Part shown: positions 1 through 9,683 of the stretch, in pieces | How the letters are laid out: the number at the start of each line of letters is the position of its first letter | Position numbering within the stretch: position 1 is the stretch's first letter | Assembly: GCA_016800925.1 (NCBI GenBank) | Contig: JABCPU010000221.1 | Location: forward strand, 49,596-113,595 | DNA from: Suillus spraguei | Taxonomy: Eukaryota; Basidiomycota; Agaricomycetes; Boletales; Suillaceae | Reading direction: 5' to 3' | DNA length: 64,000 nucleotides | Notes under the pieces: generated by a model | What the model saw: the letters and a program-made list of their open reading frames with translations, nothing else | Database searches by the model: none | Told to the model about the DNA's origin: nothing | Position numbers and translations under genes: made by a program

Positions 1-1408
1 CTCCCTCCCGCTCTCCGTCTCCAGCCAGCCTCTCTTGCTCTGAGTTTCCAACGAATCACGTGAACTGCTGATCCCGATGGACACCGACCACCGGACCCGC
101 TGCCACGCCTGAGTCTGCAACCACTCTTGTCCCCACTGGCTCTGCAGCCACTGCCGCCCGCTCTTGATGTCCAGCCATTGTCGTCCGCTCTCGGTGTTTA
201 GCCATTGTCGCCCGCTCTCTGTGTTCGTCCATTGTGGCCCACTCTTAGTATCCAACCACTTTTGTCCGCTCTCGGTGTCCAGCCACTTTCGCCCGCTCTC
301 GGTGTCCAGCCACTCTCGCCCGCTTTCGGTGTCTAGCCACTTTTGCCCGCTCTCGGTGTCCAACCACTCTCGCCCGCTCTCGGTGTCCAGCGACTCTTGT
401 CCGCTTGGGATGTCCAGCCACTCTCGCCTGCTCTCGGTATCCAGCCACTCTCGCCTGCTCTCGGTATCCAGCCACTCTCGCCTGCTCTGGGTGTCTAGCC
501 ACTTTTGCCCGATCTCGGTGTTCAGCCACTCTTGTCCGCTTGGGATGTTCAGCCACTTTTTCCCACTCTTGGTGTCCAGCCACTCTTGTCCGCTTGGGAT
601 GTTTAGCCACTTTTGCCCGATCTCGGTGTCTAGCCACTTTTGCCCCCTCTTGGTGTCCAGCCACTCTCGCCCGCTCTCGGTGTTTAGCCACTTTTGCCCT
701 CTCTTGGTGTCTAGCCAGTCTTGCCTGCTCTCGGTGTCTAGCCACTTTTGCCCGCTCTCGGTGTCTAGCCAGTTTTCCCCACACTCGGTGTTCAGCCACT
801 CTTGCCCGCTATTGGTGTGCAGCCACTCTCGTCCATCTCTCTCCAGCCACTCTCGCCCATCTCTCTCCAGCCACCCTCGCCCAGGCGTGGTCTGCAGCCA
901 TTCTTGGCCAGCCTGGGTCTGCAGCCACTCTCGTCCCCTCCGGGTCTGCAGCCATTCTTTGCCACTCAGGGTCTGTTGCAACCACACCCGTCCAGTCGAG
1001 GTTTGAAGCCATTCTTCTCCGCGTCGGCTCTGCAGCCACTCTCCTCCGCTCTGGGTCTGCAGCCACTCTCCCCGCTCTGGGTCTGCAACCATTCTCGCCC
1101 GCTCGGGGTTTCCAGCCAACCTTGGCCGCTGATGGTCTCTAGCGACTCTTTCCCGTTCCAAATCTCCAATGGTATTTGTTCGCCAGAGTCCCCAGCAACT
1201 TGTCTCCGTCTCTTCTGAGTCCACCACCATCCTGGCCCACTCTGTAACCACTCTCGCCCCCTCTCTGTCTGCAACCAAGTGTCTCCAGTGTGGGTCTGCA
1301 GCCAGCACCCCCCGCCTCGGGTTTGTAGCCAGTCTTCTCCTTTCCGGGTCCGCAGATAGTCTTCCCCGCCTTGGGTCTGCAGCCATGCACGTCCGTCCAG
1401 AGTTTCTA
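1..1408 (-). repeat. 27-bp coding minisatellite (about 50 units)
   Basis: Units of the type ccactctcgcccgctctcgg plus tgtccag (27 bp) run nearly unbroken from about 118 to 1408, with a more irregular stretch before that, and continue off the left edge. On the minus strand each unit encodes nine residues (consensus W-L-D/Q/E-T-x-x-G-R-E). Units of 24 and 30 bp also keep frame; one 26-bp unit near 1062-1087 does not, and a 26-bp and a 28-bp unit near 1170-1225 compensate each other. Units at 164-800 are more alike than those at 800-1400, which suggests recent local amplification. The 3-divisible period leaves several other frames open on both strands; these are shadows. Confidence 0.9.
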
Positions 1409-2946
1409 GCCAGGACCGTAAACCCGGCCCGCGAGCTCCCCGAAGCCATAACAGGCCCATAAGAACTTGCAATGGCGCTGGTGGCTCTACGATGAAGGCT
1501 AATGATTGTTGCAAGTTCCGGGGGTCGTGGGGTTCCATAGCCTGATTCAGCGACTTCAATTCTAAGAGAGCATCCATGAGAACAGGGCATTCTGGAAGGT
1601 CTTGGATCATCAAGCGGAAAGAGGAATAAGCGAGTATGGAGTGTGGTGTTTGGATTAGTTGTAATCCAGGGAGGTTGCAGTTCGAGAAGTCTGAAACATA
1701 GTCACGAATGGACGAGTGATAGATATTCACAGGCTGGCTGCTGTCGGCGGGAATGTCCATGAAAGACCGTAGTTGTATCAGTACGGTTGCAATGTCGCTG
1801 CCTTGACCAGGACCAAGGAGTTTCGAATCTGTGAGATCGGCAAGGGGTCTGCAAGGGCAACAACGATGGATAGGTGGTGGTATGCCCGGTTGAGGTCCGA
1901 ACAGGTGGCGAGAATACAGTCATATAACTTGTACACTTCCGTTCCAGGTAGCAGTTCATTGGTTAGCTCGAGCATCAGTTCAAGGCGATCCCGGGGGTCA
2001 TTGTATTTATCATCGACAAACTTCATCATTGTAGATGCCACGATAAAGCGTCTGCCAGCTCGGTTCGCCAGCCGCACAAGTTTATCCGCACTTGGCCGCG
2101 GGAAATCAGGATGGCGACTACGCAACTCTGTGAAGGAATGCTGCAAGAAGAGATAGATGTCATTGTCAACATCTTCGCCGTCTAATGAAATGGTGCCAGC
2201 AGTGCCCTTCCCAGAAGTGTTCACTGGTATCTCATACACCAGTGCACGCATCTCTTCTTTTTGAATGGCTTTACGGATATGTTCTTCTGAGCGACTGGTG
2301 AGCAGAATGTGGAACAAGGGAAGTTCAGGATCACAAAGAGCTTCGCCGAGGAGAGAGATGAGATCGGCGACGGTTTCAGGTTTGGATTCATCGAGGGCAT
2401 CGACAACAAACACTGGAGGCGGACACTCGCACAACCTGGATCGGAGGTGCCAGAGAGGTTGGCAAAATAACGCCTTCATCTGGTCGCGAAGAGACTTGTT
2501 AGGGTCTAGAACGGCGGGATTCTCGCGGATAGCTCTATTCATCTCGTTCTTGACACTGGGAAAATTACTCGCAAGCTGGTAAGCAAGGGTTGCAAAGAAA
2601 TAACCAGTCGTGCTGCGTTTCGTGTGCTTGCGCGAGAAAAAGAACGTCCCCGCAAGCCGTGTTTCGATTTTCGTCTCCTCTGTCACTTTGAGAGCTTTCA
2701 TCCTTTCAGCAACAGTGAACGCAACAGCGGACTTTCCGACACCCGCCGTTCCATGCAGCCAAATGAGTCGACTCTTCTTGCTGGTGTCCAAAAAATGATA
2801 GATATACTTGAGAAGGTCTACTCTGGTCCCTTCCAAACATTTCGGATGGGGCTGGCGTTCAGGAGAGTCGTATTCAGCACCCAGGACAGCAACCTGGGAC
2901 AGCTTCTCCCAAGTTCCTTCAGCCATTGCTAGAAGCTCGCCAGGAA
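1..2946 (-). CDS. NACHT-domain NLR-type protein with 9-residue C-terminal repeats (partial, two frameshifts)
   Basis: A signal-transducing P-loop NTPase of the fungal NLR type is the likely product; the ligand is unknown. The frame starting at 2926 shows a Walker A motif (GTAGVGKS, residues about 59-66) and a Walker B-like motif (FVVDALDE, about 173-180). A possible splice acceptor (ctaactgacag on the minus strand, ending at 2947) and in-frame coding upstream (GELLAMAEG) suggest that 2926 is not the true start; no upstream exon was recognised. Near 1826 the reading passes to another frame (LLGPGQGSDIATVL, then MDIPADSS, then HSSIRDYVSD), the usual continuation of this family, which implies one lost base in a short A run on the plus strand. 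The C-terminal part is a repeat domain with pattern WLxTxxGxx. A 26-bp unit near 1062-1087 causes a second shift, after which the WLxT frame stays open to the window edge. Inference: either a recently broken gene or an intact gene with two sequence errors. Confidence 0.8.
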
Positions 2947-3659
2947 CTGTCAGTTAGGTCAGGCGAGGAAATAAAAAAGATATTTACGTTGATCCTAATC
3001 ACTTATCGACAGAGGTTAATGATAGAATTTCACACTGAATATGAGTGAGGATGGAACAAGTCGGGGAAGTACTAGTCAAGATCAAGGATGTGATCAGAAA
3101 TCGTGGGTGGTAGCATCGGGGAGACGACATACAACGACGTTAATTGAGGATGAGTTAATACCTAAGCTGTGAAGTTCAAATAGTTCAAACAATCGAGCGA
3201 CGGAGATATGATCAACGCTTAGAAATGATGTTTGAGATAAAATGGAGATCCGAGTATTCAAAATCCGATGGATGGAGTTGACAAGTTGAAAAGGCAAGTC
3301 AAATAGGTGCTTGTCTGGTTGCAGACCCCGGCTACCAGGGGGTATCATGACGAGGCTGCTGTGCGCACAACAAGTCAGTAAGTAACCAAAATTCGGACCA
3401 TGTGCACACTACCGTAGTACTTATGCGAATCGCATTCCTACAACGATGTATTCCCAAAGCTTCCTGCACGGTACCTCTGTTGAGAATACTGGACTCTCGA
3501 TCGATGTCTATGCGCTGCACTACGAAGTATCTTGGACTTTTACTAGAATCAAATGTTAAATTCGAATGGCGGAAAACGCTAACGTCCGAAGGACGCAGAT
3601 GTAGTTGTTGACAAGGTGCGGAATGCGAATCTACTCAAGTACAAAATGTGATAAGGTTG
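2947..3659. other. Intergenic, no gene recognised
   Basis: Short open frames only, none with recognisable domains. This is presumably the 5' flank of the NLR gene, possibly including an unrecognised first exon, up to the edge of the DIRS-type element. Confidence 0.5.
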
Positions 3660-3674
3660 TTGGGTTACTGGACG

Positions 3675-3691
3675 AAGGCCCGCAGGGCCTT
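3675..3691. other. Perfect short palindrome at the 3' side of the DIRS-type element
   Basis: aaggccc-gca-gggcctt is a perfect 7-bp stem with a 3-base loop. Position relative to the recombinase gene suggests it belongs to the element's 3' terminal region. Confidence 0.4.
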
Positions 3692-3914
3692 TCCGGCCTG
3701 AAACTCGAAACCGAACCTGATGTAGCAAGGTGAGCTGTGTTCCCGATGGTTTAGGAGGGCTACGACGCGTAAAGGCGAAGCTTGGTGCCCTATGAAAAGA
3801 AGGAGTGGACTCACTAATTGTTTCGCTCTAGCGTACCGGTGGAAGTGTATACCTTGTGAATGGTTCTAGAGCGGGCGACGATTGGATGTAAGGAGCTAGT
3901 ATTTTCGCATGGTC

Positions 3915-5042
3915 TCACAAGTAGATGGTGAAAGCTTCACTCGACCACCTCCCCATCGTTTTGACTACGTCGAACGGTACTCCTCTCAACAAGTATTCCA
4001 ACGTTCCCCCGATGCGCAGTCCGTGACCCTTGAGGTCCAGTAAACCTGCCGCGCTCGCTGCTAGTGTTAGTCGTTTTACGAATTCCGACTTTGAAAGCGG
4101 TCTTAGGCCTTTGTCGTGTTTCCACGCGAAAAGGTGTTCTTCAGCTCCTCCTGGGTTCACTCGTAAGTGATTCTGCATAGCTTCCTTTGGGTCTGTAGGG
4201 CCGTTTTGAGCTGCCCAATAGGTTTCTTCTCCCGACAGAGGTGACGATTTCGTGCTGGGTAGTGTGAACTTGGTTACCGGTAGATTATTGCGGTCGGTGG
4301 CTTCGGACATTCCGTTTCTCGTGACGTGTTTGCGTGGGTCAAAACTTTTGATTGTTTTAACTGTGAATTCACCTAGACGTGCTATAGAGTAGAACGTCGT
4401 CGTCATGCAGGCGTAGAAAGCTGCATCGAGCAGTTTGTTTAAGTCCATCTGGTTGCGGATGCATGTCATGAAATCGGGAGTGAAAGGCTGCCTCTTTGGA
4501 CGCTTCGAAGATGGAGGAGCGAGGACTGCTGCGCCTTTGAGTAACGTTTTGAGTTCTCCTGGTTGGATCACCCAGGCTCTTCCGTGGAGTAAGTGCCAGG
4601 CTTTAATACCTGCTACGAAGTTAGCTATTGCTGATCCTGAATAGGAACCAGCACAGCTAGATAGGAACTCTAGGAGCAGGTTGGGATTAACGGGGCAACG
4701 TTTGTCTTCTTCGACGTGGTTGATATCGCAGTATACGTGGAACACTAGTAAACCCGCCCCGTACGTCTCCTTTGTGGATTGCGCCCACGCTGAACCTATC
4801 ACATCTAGGATTCGATCTAATTGTTCATCCGATACCTCGTGGTTCGGCGACTTCTCTGGTGTCGACGCTAGTTGCCTGGTACTCTCTCCTGCTGGTACCC
4901 AAAGCCTTAATCGATCTCGCGCTAAACAGTGCGGGCGAAGGACTGACGGGCGCGGTGTTAAGGGCTGTCTGTAGACTTGGGGGGTTGCAATCTGTACTGG
5001 TTGGCTTTGGGCTAACGGAGCTCCGAACCGCGAACGGTTCAT
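3915..5042 (-). CDS. DIRS-type tyrosine recombinase
   Basis: Integrates the element by a tyrosine-recombinase reaction. I chose the ATG at 5042 (MNRSRFGAPLAQ), four bases after the RNase H stop at 5047-5049; the frame is open further upstream but the sequence there is antisense-like and low in information. The N-terminal SAM-like core-binding region spans about residues 75-170. Catalytic residues are visible as the first Arg in SIARLGEF, His and Arg in GHGLRIGG, Trp in GRWSSEAF and the nucleophile Tyr in FTIYL. The frame stops one residue after that Tyr, shorter than usual; TACTT/GTGAGA at the end could be a splice donor leading to a short last exon, which I could not place. Confidence 0.8.
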   Translation of the reverse strand: MNRSRFGAPLAQSQPVQIATPQVYRQPLTPRPSVLRPHCLARDRLRLWVPAGESTRQLASTPEKSPNHEVSDEQLDRILDVIGSAWAQSTKETYGAGLLVFHVYCDINHVEEDKRCPVNPNLLLEFLSSCAGSYSGSAIANFVAGIKAWHLLHGRAWVIQPGELKTLLKGAAVLAPPSSKRPKRQPFTPDFMTCIRNQMDLNKLLDAAFYACMTTTFYSIARLGEFTVKTIKSFDPRKHVTRNGMSEATDRNNLPVTKFTLPSTKSSPLSGEETYWAAQNGPTDPKEAMQNHLRVNPGGAEEHLFAWKHDKGLRPLSKSEFVKRLTLAASAAGLLDLKGHGLRIGGTLEYLLRGVPFDVVKTMGRWSSEAFTIYL

Positions 5043-5046
5043 AGAG

Positions 5047-7199
5047 TCATTCGTCTCGGAGTGCCGCACTAATGTATTCCTCTTCTTCTGTTCTAGAGAT
5101 CTCCTGTCGCTCTGCTGCTCTTTGCTTGACGAGTGCTCGATTGATGAGCTTAGCCGCGGGAATGGAGTATTTCCCGTCCCACAGTAGCCGTAGTTCAGTA
5201 GGGGATAGAGGTTGGGTGGCGTCGATAATGAACGGTTCAAGCTCGTGAGGGATACTGATGTGGGGGAGAAGAAGGTGGGAGGGTCCGAGAATGCCTCTAG
5301 ATGGGTCATCTGCAGGGTTGTGTTCGCTCGCAACGTACGTAGTGACAATTTCGAGACGGTGGGGTAGATTGTGGAGGAAATCATGGATTCTTCTGAATAC
5401 TCCGTTGACTTCTTTATTGCGGTGTCTGTGCTTCCACCAACCTTCCACAACTCCAGTGTTGTCTCCGTGGACGAGGACGTTGCTGCTAATGCCAGGGAAA
5501 GAGGAGATGGCATGTATAAGGAGTTCGAAGCCGACGGCTTCTGCCCAGCCAATATCTCGTTTGCCATTATGAGTTTGCCAGCCTGGAATTAGTCGCCACG
5601 CTCTCCAACGATCACCAATGACTATTCCTATTCCTATTCCTGAGCTCGCATCGGAAAATGCTAGAGGGTTCTGGAGTTGAGGAGTTGCGAAGATGTCGCG
5701 AGCTACGCCGCCAGATTGAAGTAGTTCGGACCACCAGTTAAGGTCCTCGGCTACTGTTTTCCAGCTCTTCGGGGTAAGAAAGGATTGGATTGACTGACCG
5801 CTAGCATGTCCTCGAGGCTGGTGATGTACGCTCTGCCTCGAGGTGCTGCGGCACACGCATGTAATAATTTGCCGTAAAGTTCTTGAACATCCTGTAGGAC
5901 GTGCGTGTGCCGCTTCCTCCATTTGTGTATGGCTGCTAAGTACTTGGCTACCTTGGCCTCGCTTAATGCTACTACCATTCGTTGGAGGTCCCAATAAAAT
6001 CCTATGTAAATCGTAGACGTGTTGAACAGTTGGTCTTTTAAGACTTCCCAGATCAGGCCAAGCTCATCCAATAGGTCGTTTATGTCCTGTAGACAGAACG
6101 TAAATAGGGCATCATGTTTCGACCGAGGTGATTGGTTCGAGAGATCAATTAAAGGCTGCGCGCGACTTTCGTTTGATTCTTCTATTTTTCCACTGATAGG
6201 ACAACGTTTGCCGAACCAAAGTCTTCCTTCTGTTTGTCTTAGGCCCGAACTGGCGAACTTCTTATACCATATCTTCCTGTCTTCGTTATAGCGTTCGCGA
6301 AACTCGCGACATATCCTGAAAAATATGTGGTTGTCTACCCACTTATCTAGAGGTCCGATGCCTTTGTGCCGAAAGATTTCGGCTCCAGCGTCAGCCATGT
6401 GACCATAGATTCCTGCTGAAGGAGTTGCGCCGAAAGCTGTACAAGTGTCCACACAAAAGAGTGTCTCCGAGATTCTAACTATACCTGCTGGCCACTGGGA
6501 TTCATGTAGCGGTACCGTTCGGTAAGCTTCTGCTATGTCCCGCGTTGCTACTTCTGACCCTGGAGGTAGATTGGCTATTAATTCGTAGATTATAGAGAAT
6601 TTTCCCCATGTTGTAGGAAAATCGTTAGCGTTTATGTCCGAATTTATTGATGCGTTTGCGAACGACGCGTTGGTTCTGTGTGGGAATGAGAAGTTCTGGA
6701 TGAGTCGAAATTTTCCGGGTTTGCCTGGTTTTGGGATGATGGACATCGGAGACGATTGGAAAGGTCCGATCAGACGTTCTAGAGTGTCAGCATCGAAAGG
6801 ACCGATGTATCTTCCTTTGTTGATTTCTTTTTGGATAATGGCACGAAATTCGACAGCAAACTCGCTAGTCAAGTCTTTATTAGGGGGAGTCTGTACATTG
6901 GTGATAACGGGAAAATCTATTTTGAATCCGCTGCGAAGGCCATCTGCGACCTTCGCGAAGCGTTTGGCTAACTCCGGGTGGTCGAGCATGCGAGACCACG
7001 CCTCTGCCTTATACGGCGTTAGCGGATTCAGCTTTCTGTGCTCGAGCACATCTCTGGGCGCCATGAGTGGCAGCTCCGCACCCTGAACACACGTGCTTGG
7101 CGTCGTGCCTAGGCACGGTGCATCCTTCTTCGCGCTGCCAGGCGGTGCAGAGTTGTTTTCCGTCCTTCGTCCACAGACCTTTGTGGATGCGCTCCGCAA
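5047..7199 (-). CDS. DIRS-type reverse transcriptase-RNase H (one frameshift)
   Basis: Polymerase of the element. The RT frame (7199-5751) shows the fingers motif (IPKPGKPGKFRLIQNFS), motif A with its Asp (ATRDIAEAYRTVPLH), motif B (GATPSAGIYGHMADAG) and motif C as WVDNHIFF, where the second Asp of the usual VDD is Asn (codon 6330-6332). The RNase H frame (5994-5047) follows with LAFSDASSG, WAEAVGFE, HGDNTGVV and NPADDPSRG, giving the D-E-D-D set. The two frames meet at about 5780: NPFL reads on into TPKSWKTVAEDLNWW only if one T is added to the TTT run at 5779-5781 (AAA on the plus strand). Most likely this is one RT-RH protein broken by a 1-base loss. The mutated motif C argues that this copy is inactive in any case. 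Confidence 0.8.
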
Positions 7200-8650
7200 G
7201 GGTCTCGTGTTGCTTATCCCATGTGTGGGAGGCCGTGCATTCGATGGTTTTATGCGGGTTATGTCCGAGGCACACTGCGCAGCATGGGAGGGGACCAGAT
7301 GCGGGAGGTGCTCGAATAGTGCGTACCTTCTTGTTAAAGTTTGATACTTCTTCTACAGGTGGGAGAGGGCATTTTTGTCCGCTATAGACTTGGCGCGTTG
7401 ACACCATTTGTGATGGTCGTAGAGACTCTAGGTTGCTGGCGATGAATGCCGCCGCTGCTTGCTGTGATAGCGAGCGATGTGGTCACATGTGGTATGTGGT
7501 TTTGGTTGTGGGTGGGTGTGACCCGGGGGGGGGGGGGGTTTGGTTGTGATAACCGTTGTTCGTGATGAACATTTGTCGTTTAAGACAGTTCCAACCGACA
7601 GCGTGATGTGTCGTTGGTTGTGAGGTTGTGATAACCCGCGTTTGTAAATAGCGTTATTGGCGCGCGATTGGCCAACAACGTTTGAGATGGGATGCAATAG
7701 CCCAAAAGAAAGGTAGTGCGATTGAAAGCGTATGAAATGGTGAGAAGACAGGTTTTGTGGGAGGGGTTATGACTGACCTGTACTGCCATTGCTGTCTCCT
7801 TCTCGCGCTTCTCGTTAAATAGTTCCTCTCTCGCTTCCAACAGTAAGTCTTGATTAATTTCCTCTAAGCTCCAACCCTGCACGGTACCTATGGTAAGGTG
7901 CCAGCGGCGACGTTGCTGGGATTGGTAGAGTAATAAAGCTCTCTGTTTGAGGGCGTCAGGCGCATGGCGCCAGCGATGAGATTGCAGCGCTGTCCAAAAT
8001 TGAACATGCATGTCTACCCGATCGTCCGGCCAGTCGTGCATCTTCATGGAGAGGATCATGCGTGGTGCAGCCTCGTTGAATTCTTCCCAGGTAAGATTTT
8101 CGTCCTTGACTACTGGCGCTGCTTTCGGGTCTTTGACCGCCGCTGCAGGGACCCATGAGTGGATTCCATCCGCAGCAGGTAACATTACCAACGCATCTGG
8201 TTCGGCGATGGACATTGAAACTCTGGCGTCGTCTAAACCTTTGTTAGTGAAGTAATGCAGTTCGCAGTAGTCGCCTGCTTTGAGCCTTCGAATCGCATAC
8301 TGCGCTGGAAGGATAGTAGGGTCCAAAGGAACTTTTCCGCGCTTGATTGGCGCGTACTTGTTCTTATTCTTCTTTCTCTCTTCTAGCCGTGCCGCTTCTT
8401 CCTCGTCTTTGCGGTCTTGTTGCCTTTGGAGCTCGTCTTCCTCTGCTTGTTGACGGGCTTCGCGCAAGCGGTCTTGTCTATCTGCCCAACGCTGTCTCTC
8501 TGCGTCGTTGTTCACATTCCACAATGCTGTTAGGGATCGAACGGCTTGTTGTTCGGTTAAACCTTCATTTATCAGCTGTTGACATTCATGCTGGTACTCA
8601 GCTAGAGTATAGTCCGGTCTGATGGCTTCGTTTGGATTAACGTTGGCCAT
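7009..8650 (-). CDS. DIRS-type element Gag-like protein (two exons)
   Basis: Nucleocapsid-like protein of the DIRS-type element, about 441 residues when spliced. Exon 1 is 8650-7778 (ATG at 8650) and has a charged, Arg/Glu/Gln-rich coiled-coil-like stretch around residues 60-105. Exon 2 is 7461-7009 and carries a Cys/His-rich C-terminus (CAVCLGHNPHKTIEC, then HVCSGCGAATHGAQRC), which probably binds nucleic acid. The two exons join in phase after a CAG codon, with GTCAGT at the donor and TATCACAG at the acceptor. Without splicing the upstream frame stops at 7580. Exon 2 overlaps the start of the RT frame by 191 bases. Confidence 0.7.
7462..7777 (-). other. Intron in the DIRS-type gag gene, with a 14-base G run
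   Basis: The donor CAG/GTCAGT and acceptor TATCACAG/CAAGC restore one continuous Gag frame. At 316 nt it is long for a basidiomycete intron. It contains a run of 14 G (C on the sense strand) at 7525-7538. Confidence 0.6.
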
Positions 8651-8718
8651 GTCAGAAAAGGTGTAAGCAAAATTAGAACTAGACGCTTATACTGAATCTG
8701 AAGCGCTGATGGATGAAT

Positions 8719-8757
8719 GCGAAGTGGGCAGAAGCAAGAAGTTCTGCGCCACTTCGC
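8719..8757. other. Hairpin near the 5' end of the DIRS-type element
   Basis: gcgaagtgggcagaa and ttctgcgccacttcgc are inverted copies (one single-base difference in length) around an 8-base loop. It lies just upstream of gag on the element's sense strand. Confidence 0.6.
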
Positions 8758-8859
8758 TTATTTGCGCGTAGACTAACTTAGAACGCCAGCTTTCTTGTAA
8801 GTTTATGGAGTCATGTGATGTTCCCACGGCTAGTAATGGTGTCCATCTTATAACTGCGG

Positions 8860-9510
8860 ATTCCAAGCATGTTCTGCACCAAGGACATTCTGAATGTGAA
8901 CTGCCATGAATGCGCGACTGCTAGTGCTGAAATTTTAGATAAGTGAGTGTATCAAAGTTCTCACCTCGCATTGATCATGTTCACATCAAGCCTTGGGCGC
9001 TGTTGCCATCATGGCGTGCGGCAAACTGTGGCCGGTTGTGAAAAATGCCCTATCAAAGTTTACGCACAGCCGTGTCTGCTTGGCCATTATGTCTATCGTC
9101 TCCAAATTCCCCTCCATTTTGCATATGCAAGGACTTTCAATAGTTGCCAAGGTCTTACCTTGACAAGACCGTTCTCGAGTTTCGAAGTCTTCGTATAACG
9201 GTCAACTCTATACAGCTATTTCAGGAATCTGTCAGCAAGACAATACGCGCATCCTACTTATTCAATACATCGAATGTTGTATATAAAGAATTGTTCGAAC
9301 TTAGTTCTATGATTTATCCGACGAGCTGCCCAGCGGCAAGCAGCGTTGATGGTGTCCTGGCCCAGGTCCAGGGGTTCGAGCACCGTCACTCGCTTTGATC
9401 GGTCTTCTGAGTCATAATACCAACATGAAGCCCAACCGAGTCCCATGGCCTTAAAGTACGGCTTCGACATTCGTGGTTTCTTTCAATAATCAGTTTATGA
9501 CGTCGGCGAG
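8860..9510 (+). mobile_element. Helitron helicase remnant a
   Basis: Conceptual translation gives RLQIPLHFAYARTFNSCQGLTL and NVVYKELFEL, which correspond to the C-terminal end of a Pif1-like Helitron helicase (compare the better copy at 43374-43778). Truncated and mutated. It is a close direct repeat of the block at 12411-13055. Confidence 0.55.
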
Positions 9511-9683
9511 AAATTATGGCTGTGAGGTCCTCACGAATTTCCGGATAACCATCAGTGGTGCCTATGACAGTGAGGTCTCAAAGACTTATTCAAATACATT
9601 TGTAGCCACAATGAACACTTTATTTGAAATGGGCTCTAACAAAAGTCTAATCTTCACCACAAACCAAGCTCGCTTGCATGCCG

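Larger units (their letters stand above)
3660..8760 (-). mobile_element. DIRS-type tyrosine-recombinase retrotransposon
   Basis: Three genes read leftwards: Gag, RT-RNase H, and a tyrosine recombinase in place of a DDE integrase. That combination defines the DIRS/Ngaro order of retrotransposons. No methyltransferase domain is visible. There are no LTRs. Boundaries are approximate: a hairpin lies near each proposed end (8719-8757 and 3675-3691), but I could not identify the split direct or inverted repeats expected at DIRS termini. The right end abuts a Helitron remnant starting near 8860. The copy looks inactive: RT and RNase H are in different frames and the RT active site reads VDN. Confidence 0.8.

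Noticed and set aside
164..1218. Several long plus-strand frames and a second minus-strand frame across the left repeat
   Set aside because: They arise because a 27-bp period without stops leaves several frames open. Only the WLxT minus frame continues from the NACHT domain.
5779..5781. Programmed -1 frameshift between RT and RNase H of the DIRS-type element
   Set aside because: No convincing slippery heptamer in phase, and the same kind of 1-base homopolymer loss occurs in unrelated genes of the window.
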